Below are positions 1 through 8,789 of a stretch of DNA of 64,000 nt, piece after piece; within the stretch, counting starts at the first letter, position 1; each line of letters opens with the position of its first letter. The translations under genes were made by a program, and so were the position numbers. This DNA comes from an uncultured Fluviicola sp. Lineage in GTDB: Bacteria; Bacteroidota; Bacteroidia; Flavobacteriales; Crocinitomicaceae. The notes beneath the pieces are model-generated. The model ran no database searches and had not been told where the DNA came from. It saw only the letters and a list, made by a program, of their open reading frames with translations. The stretch spans positions 1-64,000 of the forward strand of contig NZ_CAMLDC010000013.1 in assembly GCF_946478805.1 (NCBI RefSeq), written 5' to 3'.

Positions 1-2365
1 CCGGAAGTGGATTCACAGTAACAGTTGTTGCAGTTGAAGTCGACGAACAAGATCCATTTGAAACGGTAACTGTATAAGAACCGCTCGTTGTAACGGTAAT
101 GGATTGAGTTACTTCTGCTGTTGACCAAGTATTTCCGGTAGCAGAAGATGATGTCAAAATAACAGAACCTCCGGCGCAGAATGTAGTTGGACCGCCGGCA
201 GCAATAGTCGGAACTGCCGGAAGCGGATTCACCGTAACGGTCGTTGATGCTGAAGCCGATGTACAGCCACCAGCCGAAACAGTTAATGAATAAGTTCCGC
301 TAGCTGAAACTGTGATGGACTGTGTTGTAGCTCCTGTTGACCAGGTATTTCCGCTTGCAGAAGAAGAAGCTAATGTAACGGAACCACCCGCACAAAAAGT
401 TGTTGGACCACTTGGAGTAATTGTTGGCGTTGCGGGTAATGGAGTAACTGTAACAACTGTTGCAGCCGAGGTTGAAGTACAACCTCCACCACCCAGGACA
501 GAAACTGTATAAGATCCGCCTGTTGCAACTGTAATCGATTGGGTAGTTGCTCCTGTTGACCAGGTATTTCCGGTTGCAGAAGACGATGTCAAAGTAACGG
601 ACCCACCGGCGCAGAAAGTTGTCGGACCGCCAGCTGCAATTGTCGGAGGAGTTCCGGGTGTTACTGTTACCGTTCGGTTACTTGTGATCTGATTACCACA
701 TAGATCTGTAACGATTGAATAAAGAGTCACAGATCCTGAGGTTGGGAACGAAATACTTGTACTTGTGCCCGTCCCAATACTTGGAGTACCTGTTGGACTG
801 AAGCTCCAATTATATGAGTAAGCCGGAACACCGTAAATTGCAGCAGTAGATGCCGTGAGTGAACCTCCCTGGCAAACAGTTGTTCCTGAAAGCGTAATTG
901 GAGTAGCCGGATTCGTATATTCCAATGTTCTTCCTATAGTATTCATTACCCAAGGAGAAGCAGCACCAATACAGGTATTTGAACAACCGCTTGATCCCCA
1001 ACACGAACGATAGAATTTCAATGTAAATGTTATACTTTGACCACCGGTAGTGCAATTTGCCGCCGAAGGAGCCGGTATGCAAGATGCCAAATCAGAATAT
1101 ACTGTCTGATTGGTAGCAGCACAAGTTCCTCCTCCAGTTGCATTACAGAACCAATAAAACCCAGCCGCAGAAGGGCTGGTACACGCTCCTGTCGCGATTC
1201 GCATACCTCCATCCTGCAACCAACAGGTGGTTCCGTTTGCGCTGTATGTAAAGGAAAATGTTAAATCAGTCAAAGTCGCTCCTGCCGGGCACGGAACCAC
1301 CAGATTATAGTCACATGAATTGGTGAAATTACACGAGGCATTGTATCTGGATCCCGTGATGGAAGCTTGTGCCAAAGTAGCTGTTCCGCTTACGAGCGGA
1401 TCTACTATCAATTGGTACGAATCAATATTTTCATCGATCCAATCGTAATCCACAAATAAATCGATGATATTAGAGTGAATGCCATAAACGCCTGAACGAG
1501 CTAGGTCCTTGGGGCCATTTTTGGCAAATAACTTTGCCTCATTCATCATTGCCAATTCTGTTGAACCATCCATCAATTTTAGATTCCCTATTCCCTGAGA
1601 ATAATCACCACCTTCGAATCGAGCATGAATAGAGGGCAACCCTCCCAATTCTTCCCGAAATACTAATTTGTCAAAAACTCCAAATTCATTGGAATTTATA
1701 ATGAAACTTGTTTTAACCGATCCTCTCAAAACGACCATTTCAGCATCAATTCCCGGGAAAACATTGTGAATCAGTGCACCATCGGCACCTACCGTATAAT
1801 CCGACCAATCCGCAATAAGAGGATTTAATTCAACTCCATTTTGAACAACGACCAATTTCCAATTATTGAAATGGATAGTACCATTCGCAGTTTTCAACTC
1901 TGTTCTTTTCGTGGAAAAATCAATTGCAGGTTGGTCCAATAAATAACCGGATTCATATCGTGTTTCAGAAACCGGATGTAATTCATGTTTAATGGTCAGC
2001 CATTTTCCGTTGACCAGTTGATGTAAATCTCCTAAAGCTTTTTGAGTAAAGAATTCATGATTATCAGAAACACTAACAAAATAGCGTTCATCGATTGTTC
2101 GTTTTTCCAACACTTCCACGCAATTATCACACGGAGCATTTTCAGGAAGCACGCCAAATTCAGGATGATTGTAATTCTCAGGAAGGTTATTTTTTTTCCA
2201 TTCTTCCAGATTCTTCGTTTCGGAAGCAGGAAAGGAAATCAAGTTGTTTGCTTTCGCAGTCATTCCTACCTGAGCATGTTTATCTTGACTATATACGTGG
2301 GAACTTCCAATAAAAGAAAGGAAGAAAACCAAAACCAGGTTTCTAGAGTAGTTTGTTGTTGGCAT
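1..2365 (-). CDS. Large secreted repeat protein, 5' part only (C-terminus off the left edge)
   Basis: An open frame runs from ATG at 2365 (complement) to base 1 without a stop, giving about 788 residues; the C-terminus is outside the window. Residues 1-26 are a signal peptide (NLVLVFFLSFIGSSHVYSQ). Residues about 30-330 form a domain I do not recognise. A cysteine-rich segment follows at about 335-480 (CWLQDGG, FYRSCWGSSGCSNTC), then a PKD/Ig-like domain at about 490-565. From about residue 570 there are at least three tandem repeats of about 73 residues with the signature [20 protein letters not shown] and [12 protein letters not shown]. The same repeat family occurs in the protein at 33533-39838. 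By analogy with neighbouring cargo it probably ends in a T9SS sorting domain, but that is inference. Its role may be surface adhesion or matrix. Confidence 0.88.
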   Translation of the reverse strand, partial: MPTTNYSRNLVLVFFLSFIGSSHVYSQDKHAQVGMTAKANNLISFPASETKNLEEWKKNNLPENYNHPEFGVLPENAPCDNCVEVLEKRTIDERYFVSVSDNHEFFTQKALGDLHQLVNGKWLTIKHELHPVSETRYESGYLLDQPAIDFSTKRTELKTANGTIHFNNWKLVVVQNGVELNPLIADWSDYTVGADGALIHNVFPGIDAEMVVLRGSVKTSFIINSNEFGVFDKLVFREELGGLPSIHARFEGGDYSQGIGNLKLMDGSTELAMMNEAKLFAKNGPKDLARSGVYGIHSNIIDLFVDYDWIDENIDSYQLIVDPLVSGTATLAQASITGSRYNASCNFTNSCDYNLVVPCPAGATLTDLTFSFTYSANGTTCWLQDGGMRIATGACTSPSAAGFYWFCNATGGGTCAATNQTVYSDLASCIPAPSAANCTTGGQSITFTLKFYRSCWGSSGCSNTCIGAASPWVMNTIGRTLEYTNPATPITLSGTTVCQGGSLTASTAAIYGVPAYSYNWSFSPTGTPSIGTGTSTSISFPTSGSVTLYSIVTDLCGNQITSNRTVTVTPGTPPTIAAGGPTTFCAGGSVTLTSSSATGNTWSTGATTQSITVATGGSYTVSVLGGGGCTSTSAATVVTVTPLPATPTITPSGPTTFCAGGSVTLASSSASGNTWSTGATTQSITVSASGTYSLTVSAGGCTSASASTTVTVNPLPAVPTIAAGGPTTFCAGGSVILTSSSATGNTWSTAEVTQSITVTTSGSYTVTVSNGSCSSTSTATTVTVNPLP

Positions 2366-2502
2366 GAACCTATTATTTAACGCTATGGTAAATAGACGTA
2401 AATAATATCACATGGTAGTCTCCAATTCTATTTTTTTTAACACCGAATTAATAAACAGGTAAACCCAAGAAAACTATAACGTTCTAGTAGGGAGGATTGT
2501 CT

Positions 2503-3279
2503 TTAAATTCCTCTTGCCTTCTTTATATTATCGTAAGCTTCCTGAATACGCTGGAATTTTTCCTTTGCCCCTTTCTGATATTCCTCACCTAATGAAGCTA
2601 CTTTATCCGGGTGATAACGAACAGCCATTTGACGGTAGGCTTTTTTCACCTCCTCATCGCTTGTCGATTCCTCAATTCCCAGAATTTCATAGTCTGCGTT
2701 GAGGTTTTGTCTGAACATTCCCTGCACGGATCTGAAATCCATAGGCGGAACCTGGAGCAAATTCGCAATGTACTGCAAAGTCTTTACCTCCTGATCGGAA
2801 ACCTGACCATCTGATTGTGCTATTCCAAACAGGTAATGAAGCAATTGAATACGAATTTCCACCTGAGCGCGCATACGTATATCAGAACAGATCTGATCAA
2901 TCGGAATTGTCGGAGCATCCAAAAAGTGTTTCAGTGTTTGCAGATGAGAAGTATTGAACTGATTCCCGAATTGTTGTGCAAGAAAGGTTTTCACGAAATT
3001 CAATTCCGATTTCACCACCTTCCCGTCACTTTTCATCATGTATGCGGAAAGTGCCAAAAGCTGTGTGGGGAAATCATACCGCTGCGTTTGCTGAGTGTAA
3101 TACTCAAAAATATCCTGAAACGATTGACGGGATCCGCCACCATTGGCATTGGCAGCCTGGTTTTTTCTGACGCGAACTGCCTGATCCACAAAACCTCCTA
3201 TGAAAAAAGCAATCACTGCAGGTAAAAACCTTCCTCCTGAAACAGCGAATGCAACAATTGCAAAAATGATACTATACAC
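2503..3279 (-). CDS. TerB/DnaJ domain membrane protein (DjlA-like)
   Basis: 258 residues. The N-terminus (1-35) is hydrophobic and probably a membrane anchor (FAIVAFAVSGG, VIAFFIGGFV). Residues about 55-175 resemble the all-helical TerB-like domain of DjlA co-chaperones. Residues 196-258 form a J domain starting DYEILGIEEST, with the HPD tripeptide at 223-225 (RYHPDK), which in this family stimulates Hsp70 ATPase. The order anchor, TerB, J domain matches DjlA. The start is GTG at 3279; the next in-frame Met is residue 81, inside the TerB domain, so GTG is preferred. It lies just downstream of htpG on the same strand, but a terminator hairpin sits directly before the start, so it may depend on read-through or have its own control. 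Confidence 0.88.
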   Translation of the reverse strand: MYSIIFAIVAFAVSGGRFLPAVIAFFIGGFVDQAVRVRKNQAANANGGGSRQSFQDIFEYYTQQTQRYDFPTQLLALSAYMMKSDGKVVKSELNFVKTFLAQQFGNQFNTSHLQTLKHFLDAPTIPIDQICSDIRMRAQVEIRIQLLHYLFGIAQSDGQVSDQEVKTLQYIANLLQVPPMDFRSVQGMFRQNLNADYEILGIEESTSDEEVKKAYRQMAVRYHPDKVASLGEEYQKGAKEKFQRIQEAYDNIKKARGI

Positions 3280-3281
3280 GC

Positions 3282-3320
3282 TAAAAAAATAAAATTCCCG
3301 TCAGTGAGTCCAACGGGAAT
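3282..3320 (-). terminator. Intrinsic terminator after htpG, touching the next gene's start
   Basis: On the minus strand ATTCCCGT (3320-3313) pairs with ACGGGAAT (3301-3294), and a run of T-rich bases TTTTATTTTTTT follows. The U-tract ends 3 bases before the GTG start of the DnaJ/TerB gene. Confidence 0.75.
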
Positions 3321-3326
3321 GATGCA

Positions 3327-5216
3327 TTATACAAATGAGATACTTCTCTCAATAAACTGGTTCAACTCCTCGCCTTTCAGCATTCCTTGAGCTAACAAAG
3401 CCAAATCCGTCAATTGTTTGATCTTGGTTGACTTTTCTTCGTCGTTCTTCAAACTCAACAAGGATTCCACTTTTTCATGATTTGAATTCACAACCATGCT
3501 GTATGTTTCCGGGAATGCACCAAAGAAACCTCCTCCTCCGTATTTCTGCTGTTCCATCATACGACGAATGAATTCAGGTTGAGTAACTATAATCGGTGAA
3601 TCCGTTTCGCTCATTGATTTGAATTCGATTTTGAATTTTTGGTTATTAACCGCAGATTCAAACAAGGGTTTCAAACTTGTTTGTTGCTCTTCTGTCAACT
3701 TTGACGGCAATTCACCGTCCTTTTGAATCAGTTGATCCAGAGCATCCGCATCCACCCGGGCAAAGCTAAAGTTCTCAAATGTTTGTTCAACCAATGAAAT
3801 CCAATGTACAGCCAATGGTCCATCTATAATTGCAACTTGATAACCACGATCTTTAGCTTGTTTAACGAACGAAAACTGTTCTTCCAAGCTATGCGTATAC
3901 AACGCAACTACTTTTCCGTCTTTATTTGTTTGAAGTGGTGAAATTTGCTCTTTAAACTCTTCCAACGTGAAATACTTACCATCCGAATTTTTAATCAAAG
4001 CAAAGCTTTTAGCTTTCTCCGCAAACTTCTCATCAGAAAGCATTCCATACTCTACAAAAATCTTCAGATCATCCCATTTCGACTCGAAATCAGCGCGATC
4101 TTTCTTGAACATTTCTGCCAATTTATCTGCAACTTTCTTCGTGATGTGAGCCGAAATTTTCTTCACATTTCCATCACTTTGCAGGTAGGAACGGGAAACA
4201 TTCAGCGGAATATCAGGTGAGTCGATAACTCCATGAAGCAAGGTCAAGAATTCAGGAACAATTTCAGCTACCGAATCTGTAATAAACACCTGGTTTGAAT
4301 ACAAGTTGATCTTATTACGCTGTACCTCCACGTTTTCCTTGATTTTCGGGAAATACAAAATCCCTGTCAAATTGAACGGATAATCTACATTCAGATGGAT
4401 ATGGAACAAGGGATCTTCAAAAGACATCGGGTACAACTCTCTATAAAACGAATTGTAATCTTCTTCTTTCAAATCAACCGGAGCTATCGTCCACGCCGGT
4501 TTCGGATTATTGATTTGATTCGGAACATCGATTGAAATGCGCTTCACTTTTCCATCCTCATCCATTTCACCCTCCGGAGAATTGATGTATTCTACCTTGT
4601 CTCCAAAGAAAACCGGGATAGGAAGGAATTTGCAATACTTGTCAAGGATTCCTTGAATACGTTGTTTTTCCAGGAACTCAACCGATTCTTCATTGATGTA
4701 CAAAACGATATCTGTTCCCCGTGTCTCCTTCTCAATGTCTGTCAAAGTATATTCCGGTGAACCATTGCTTTCCCATTGAACAGCCTGTGAACCCTCATGA
4801 CGAGACAACGTACGGATCTGAACTTTTTCAGCCACCATAAAGGCAGAATAGAACCCCAAACCGAAATGTCCGATGATGCTCTCGGCACCTTCCTTACCTT
4901 CGTATTGTTTTACGAACTCCTCTGCACCCGAAAATGCAATCTGATTGATGTATTTATCGATTTCATCGGCTGTCATTCCGATTCCGTTATCTCTGATTGT
5001 CAAAGTCTTTGCTTCCTTGTCCAAAAGCACTTCCACCTTCAATTCACCAAGTTCGCCTTTAAACTCTCCTGTTGAAGAAAGCACTTTCAACTTCTGCGTC
5101 GCATCCACCGCATTTGAAACCAACTCACGCAGGAAAATCTCATGGTCGGAATACAAGAATTTTTTAATAATAGGAAAAATATTTTCCGTTGATACATGTA
5201 TCTGTCCTGTTTTCAT
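3327..5216 (-). CDS. htpG: Chaperone protein HtpG (Hsp90)
   Basis: 629 residues from ATG at 5216, the usual HtpG length. A 14-residue extension from TTG at 5258 is possible, but the family starts at MKTGQIHVSTENIFPI and the extension overlaps the promoter-like element. GHKL ATPase motifs are clear: the Asn-containing helix ELVSNAVDAT (about 29-38), DNGIGM (about 80) and GHFGLGFYSAFM (about 115). The middle domain contains the RGTDIVLYI and NVSRSYLQ segments, and the C-terminal dimerisation region is present. HtpG is an ATP-dependent cytosolic chaperone that cooperates with DnaK. The upstream region has a paired TGACA element and a promoter-like element consistent with stress control. Confidence 0.97.
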   Translation of the reverse strand: MKTGQIHVSTENIFPIIKKFLYSDHEIFLRELVSNAVDATQKLKVLSSTGEFKGELGELKVEVLLDKEAKTLTIRDNGIGMTADEIDKYINQIAFSGAEEFVKQYEGKEGAESIIGHFGLGFYSAFMVAEKVQIRTLSRHEGSQAVQWESNGSPEYTLTDIEKETRGTDIVLYINEESVEFLEKQRIQGILDKYCKFLPIPVFFGDKVEYINSPEGEMDEDGKVKRISIDVPNQINNPKPAWTIAPVDLKEEDYNSFYRELYPMSFEDPLFHIHLNVDYPFNLTGILYFPKIKENVEVQRNKINLYSNQVFITDSVAEIVPEFLTLLHGVIDSPDIPLNVSRSYLQSDGNVKKISAHITKKVADKLAEMFKKDRADFESKWDDLKIFVEYGMLSDEKFAEKAKSFALIKNSDGKYFTLEEFKEQISPLQTNKDGKVVALYTHSLEEQFSFVKQAKDRGYQVAIIDGPLAVHWISLVEQTFENFSFARVDADALDQLIQKDGELPSKLTEEQQTSLKPLFESAVNNQKFKIEFKSMSETDSPIIVTQPEFIRRMMEQQKYGGGGFFGAFPETYSMVVNSNHEKVESLLSLKNDEEKSTKIKQLTDLALLAQGMLKGEELNQFIERSISFV

Positions 5217-5240
5217 ACTTATTTGAAATTTCTCTAGACT

Positions 5241-5283
5241 TGTCAAGGTTTGTGCCAAGTACGTTCAGGTGACAAAATGACAG
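5241..5283 (-). promoter_or_regulatory. Candidate heat-shock or sigma54-like promoter region of htpG
   Basis: Read on the minus strand, CTGTCATTTTGTCA (two TGTCA half-sites, 5283-5270) is followed by TTGGCACAAACCTTGACA (5258-5241). The latter resembles the sigma54 -24/-12 pattern TGGCAC-N5-TTGC, with TTGA in place of TTGC. It ends 24 bases before the htpG ATG. The assignment to a sigma factor is inference. Confidence 0.4.
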
Positions 5284-5374
5284 ATTAGCGTTGAATTAAA
5301 TTACAAATTGACAAATGGTAATATGCAACAGGAACTCTTACATTTGTTGTATTGACCTGTGAAAGGTATCCTAT

Positions 5375-6259
5375 TCACGTGTTCTTAATACAAATAATAT
5401 TGTCATGCGTCGGCAATTCTTTCGGAGTTCTGATCTCTATAAGTTTACCCCGTCGTTCCTTGGTCCCTTTTTGTTTGTAAAACCGATAATTCCCAATTGT
5501 TTGAACAAGTTCCATCACTTCCAAGGGACTCGGTCCGACTTCTTTTTCCCGCTTTTCTGAAACTTCTATGATAAAGATCGGGAGTTGTTTTCTGAACCAA
5601 TTCATCCCGCCTCGAAGCACTTGTGGTTCAAATCCTTCCACGTCAATCTTAACCAAATGAATCGGAGTTCCTTCATCGAATAGGTCATCCAAACGTCCCA
5701 TTTTAACCTCCACTCCTTTTTCTTCCGAACCTTGCGAGATCAGGGATGCTCCTCCCCGGTTTACTTCCCAGTTTTCGAACAGCAAGGCGGTTCCTTGGGT
5801 ATCGGAAAGTGCAATTGGAAGCAATTCGATATTTTTGCACTTATTCAATTCAATATTTGTTTGTAAGATTGAAACAGTATTAGGGTTTGCCTCCACTGCA
5901 TAAACAGTCCCGGTTTCTCCAACCCGTTTGGAAGCAATTACGGACATCAAACCGATATTTGCTCCAATGTCCAAAAACGAACTTCCCGAATCGAGATACT
6001 TTTCAAGTAATTGAATCGTTCCTTTCTCATAAGTTCCTGTCTGGAAGAGCGATAATTCAACTCCTTTATCTAACGATGGATCGATCATCATTTTGATACC
6101 GTGAATGGTCTTCAGTACATGTTTTCCAACAGCTTTCGGATTCGGAAGAAGCAGTTTGGGTAAAGCCACCGAAAGTCTACGAATTCCTTTTACATCCCAA
6201 TCACGAAGAGAGGAAATGAGTTTATGACGGAGTAAAAAAGATCTTTCCGGAATTGACAT
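5375..6259 (-). CDS. FkbM family SAM-dependent methyltransferase
   Basis: 294 residues from ATG at 6259; GTG at 6265 would add two residues. The Rossmann SAM-binding motif is FLDIGANIGLMSVIAS, followed by VYAVEANP (acidic loop binding ribose). The FkbM-typical stretch VKIDVEGFEPQVLRG follows, where the acidic residues end strand 4. FkbM enzymes O-methylate sugars, polyketides or glycans; the substrate here cannot be told from context. It is separated from htpG by 158 bases and from the divergent small regulator by 178 bases, so it is probably monocistronic. Confidence 0.88.
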   Translation of the reverse strand: MSIPERSFLLRHKLISSLRDWDVKGIRRLSVALPKLLLPNPKAVGKHVLKTIHGIKMMIDPSLDKGVELSLFQTGTYEKGTIQLLEKYLDSGSSFLDIGANIGLMSVIASKRVGETGTVYAVEANPNTVSILQTNIELNKCKNIELLPIALSDTQGTALLFENWEVNRGGASLISQGSEEKGVEVKMGRLDDLFDEGTPIHLVKIDVEGFEPQVLRGGMNWFRKQLPIFIIEVSEKREKEVGPSPLEVMELVQTIGNYRFYKQKGTKERRGKLIEIRTPKELPTHDNIICIKNT

Positions 6260-6437
6260 TGACACGAAGTTATCACTTATTGTTGGATAATCGAACTGAG
6301 TCCAATCCGGAATCTACAAATAATGATTTCGTTATATAACGAATACATAATATCCAGATATCATTCTATATTTTTTTGCTTTCAAACACTTGTTTCAAAT
6401 CATCTTTTCAACTAACTTAATTAGGAAACAACATTTT

Positions 6438-6743
6438 ATGGGACGATCTAAACATCTACAGTACACTATTCAAGAATTAAATGGCGCTAGAATTGGTCGC
6501 GCTATTGCCGCATCCGCAAGAGTGGTTATTCTTCAAGAAATCAGTAAATACCACATTGTTACAAACAAATATATTTCACAGAGAGTAAGTCTTAGCGGTG
6601 CAGCTGTATCACAACATTTACAAATTTTGAGAGAAACGGGTTTTATTGAAAGTAAATATCTTGGAGATGAGGAAGGTTTCCAAGGTTACACATTTACGGA
6701 ACAAGGTGAGATTGATTTCGATAATCTTAAAGGAATTCTATAA
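6438..6743 (+). CDS. Small winged-helix regulator (ArsR-like)
   Basis: 101 residues from ATG at 6438, which is preceded by AGGA; an ATG at 6390 would add 16 residues not typical of the family. The core ARVVILQEISKYH ... ISQRVSLSGAAVSQHLQILR reads as a helix-turn-helix with the ArsR-type recognition helix (SxxAVSQHLxxLxxxGFI), followed by a wing (YTFTEQGE). No Cys-rich metal site is visible. It probably binds DNA as a dimer. It is divergent from the FkbM gene and convergent with the TPR-HTH gene; the targets are unknown. Confidence 0.8.
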   Translation: MGRSKHLQYTIQELNGARIGRAIAASARVVILQEISKYHIVTNKYISQRVSLSGAAVSQHLQILRETGFIESKYLGDEEGFQGYTFTEQGEIDFDNLKGIL

Positions 6744-6779
6744 ACATCTCAAGGAATCAATATGAACCAGTATCAAAAA

Positions 6780-8405
6780 CTAGTTTATTTTTTTGATCAC
6801 CTCTTCCAACATAGATTGTTCATTCAGATCTAATTTTTTGCGCAACCGCAAATGGTTTCGTTTCACGGAATCAGAAGAGATTCCCAGTGTTTTACCGATT
6901 TCATTTGTAGATAAGTCCAAACGGATCAATGCGGCCAATCTTAAATCCGCTTTTGAAATCGTATCAGCCATTGCCAATACATTATCAAAGAAAGTCGGGT
7001 AACGTTTATTGAACAAATGCCTGAATTCATCCCAATCGTCGTCGGTCAAGATCTTAAATGAATTTAAACGTTCCAATAATCCTTCCTGCTCCTTCCTTTG
7101 ATCGATCGAAAGAAATTGATCTTTAAAGTTACTGATCTCAAACTGTAACTGGTTTACCAATTCGTGTTTTTCAGAAAGATTTGCGAGGATTTGCTTCATA
7201 CTTTTTTCTGTACGAAGTAAGTCTTCCTCTACTAATTTCTTTTCCTTTCTTTTACGAAGGATGTATTGACGGGTAATAATAAAAGTTCCCGCCATAATCA
7301 CGAATATAAAAGCCAGGATCAGATTATATTTCTGTTCCGATTGTTTCTTTCTAAGCGCTAAAAGATCCAACTCAGCTTGCTTTTTATGGAAATTGATCTG
7401 AAATTCAAAATTCAGGAAATTTTCAATGTTTAACCGGTTACTGATCTGATTCAGATAATGAAGATGCTGGTTCTGGTTCTTATAGGCCAGGTTGAAATTT
7501 TTCATTTTTTCATAGTACAAAGCGGCTACCCGATGGTATTCGGACTTGATTCTTATATCCGAATCAAAGCTGTTCAATAACTCTTCCGCTCTCTTTATTT
7601 TCAAACTGGCTTCTTTCATTCTGTTTTGCTTGGTCTCAATTTCGACCAAGGCCATCAGTGCATAGCAAGCGCTTTCCCGTTGATTACAGTCAATCCCGGT
7701 TTCATAATCAATCGTGAACAATTTCCGCGCTAAGGTTAAATTGCCCTTTTTCAGATAATAGCTTCCCAGGTTCCCGGAAAGAATTCCTACCCACTCTTTT
7801 TTATGGTGCTTCTCTGCTATTTCAATTGCTTTTTCGAAATAATATTTTGAAACATCATCCCGACCGATCCTTTTGTAAATCAACGCAATCGAATTGTTGT
7901 TGTTGATCCTGGATTCAACGCTGATCTCCGGATTTTTCAGAGCAATCTCGAAGTGCATTTTGGCCAGGTAATTCCGCCTAAAAAAATAATAGACGTTTGC
8001 AATCCGCTCGTGGAATTCGTAATAATAAGGGATTTCTTCCTTCTTCTTGTTTTTATTGAGTTCTTTGACCTTATTTAAATACGTGTAGGCTTGAAAATAA
8101 AAGCCGTTCATTTCCAGGTTTCGTGCAATGTTAAAGCAAACCAGGTCGTAATGCTCATAGTCTTCCTCCTTGATCCGTTTACCGCAAAAGTTCAGAAAAT
8201 CAACCCACTCGTATTCTTTTTTGAATTCTTTTTTTCCCCACCGGTTTATATATTTCACGGTTACATCTAAGGCTTTATCCTCATTCCCGGATAAATCGAG
8301 ATTATACAGATGTTTAGCCTCCGACAAGGTCAAATCTTTCTGTTGACTCTGTGCAAGCACTGAAAATAGTGCCAAGGAAAAACAAATGGAAAGCAAAGGT
8401 TTCAT
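6780..8405 (-). CDS. Membrane-bound TPR protein with C-terminal LuxR-type HTH
   Basis: 541 residues from ATG at 8405, giving the signal peptide MKPLLSICFSLALFSVLAQS; a longer ATG start at 8498 would bury this signal. Residues about 25-340 are helical TPR-like repeats (for example IALIYKRIGRDDVSKYYFEKA, LGSYYLKKGNLTLARKLF). One membrane segment lies at about 361-383 (LILAFIFVIMAGTFIIT), followed by a coiled coil (about 384-445). The C-terminal domain has the HTH LSTNEIGKTLGISSDSVKRN (about 498-517). This topology is common in Bacteroidota: a periplasmic TPR sensor with a cytosolic DNA-binding tail. It lies upstream of and divergent from the T9SS protein at 8790, a possible target. Confidence 0.87.
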   Translation of the reverse strand: MKPLLSICFSLALFSVLAQSQQKDLTLSEAKHLYNLDLSGNEDKALDVTVKYINRWGKKEFKKEYEWVDFLNFCGKRIKEEDYEHYDLVCFNIARNLEMNGFYFQAYTYLNKVKELNKNKKKEEIPYYYEFHERIANVYYFFRRNYLAKMHFEIALKNPEISVESRINNNNSIALIYKRIGRDDVSKYYFEKAIEIAEKHHKKEWVGILSGNLGSYYLKKGNLTLARKLFTIDYETGIDCNQRESACYALMALVEIETKQNRMKEASLKIKRAEELLNSFDSDIRIKSEYHRVAALYYEKMKNFNLAYKNQNQHLHYLNQISNRLNIENFLNFEFQINFHKKQAELDLLALRKKQSEQKYNLILAFIFVIMAGTFIITRQYILRKRKEKKLVEEDLLRTEKSMKQILANLSEKHELVNQLQFEISNFKDQFLSIDQRKEQEGLLERLNSFKILTDDDWDEFRHLFNKRYPTFFDNVLAMADTISKADLRLAALIRLDLSTNEIGKTLGISSDSVKRNHLRLRKKLDLNEQSMLEEVIKKIN

Positions 8406-8789
8406 TGTGTGAGAAATATGTTCTAATGGGTATCGGACCTGTACAAAACTAAACAAATAATAATACAGGCAATTGATAGTCGCTTCAATTTCAGACATTA
8501 CTGAGATTATCCAATCTCATGTTCTATTGATAAATCAATTATCACCCAAATCTATTCATTGGTTCAAAAACAGGTTAATCCCCCTTGTTTAGCAGGAATA
8601 CCGGGTCTATATTCTTGCAAATAGAATGGACGAACACACCTTTTTGACGCCCCTTCATTAAACTACATAATCAATTGATAACTAACATTTTAAATCCTAA
8701 AGGCCTTATTGTCCGAGCTTTGTCGGGGCAAATAATTTATTAAGCCTTAAGAATTCTCTAACCTTGCGGCAACTACAAAACAACTTATC
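8406..8789. other. Intergenic region between divergent genes (384 bases)
   Basis: I see no gene here. It holds the leader regions of the TPR-HTH regulator (minus) and the T9SS protein (plus), including the candidate promoter at 8736-8766. No repeat or RNA gene stands out. Confidence 0.6.
8736..8766 (+). promoter_or_regulatory. Candidate Bacteroidota promoter of the 8790 gene
   Basis: TTTA, 19 bases, then TAACCTTG at 8759-8766, close to the consensus TTTG-N19-TAnnTTTG with one mismatch in each box. The predicted start of transcription is about 15-20 bases before the ATG at 8790. Confidence 0.4.

Noticed and set aside
5217..5258. A 14-residue N-terminal extension of HtpG from TTG at 5258
   Set aside because: It overlaps the promoter-like element and is absent from the family; ATG at 5216 gives the usual N-terminus.
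8406..8789. A tRNA or riboswitch in the long divergent leader
   Set aside because: No cloverleaf with a GGTTCGAATCC-type arm and no known aptamer pattern is seen.
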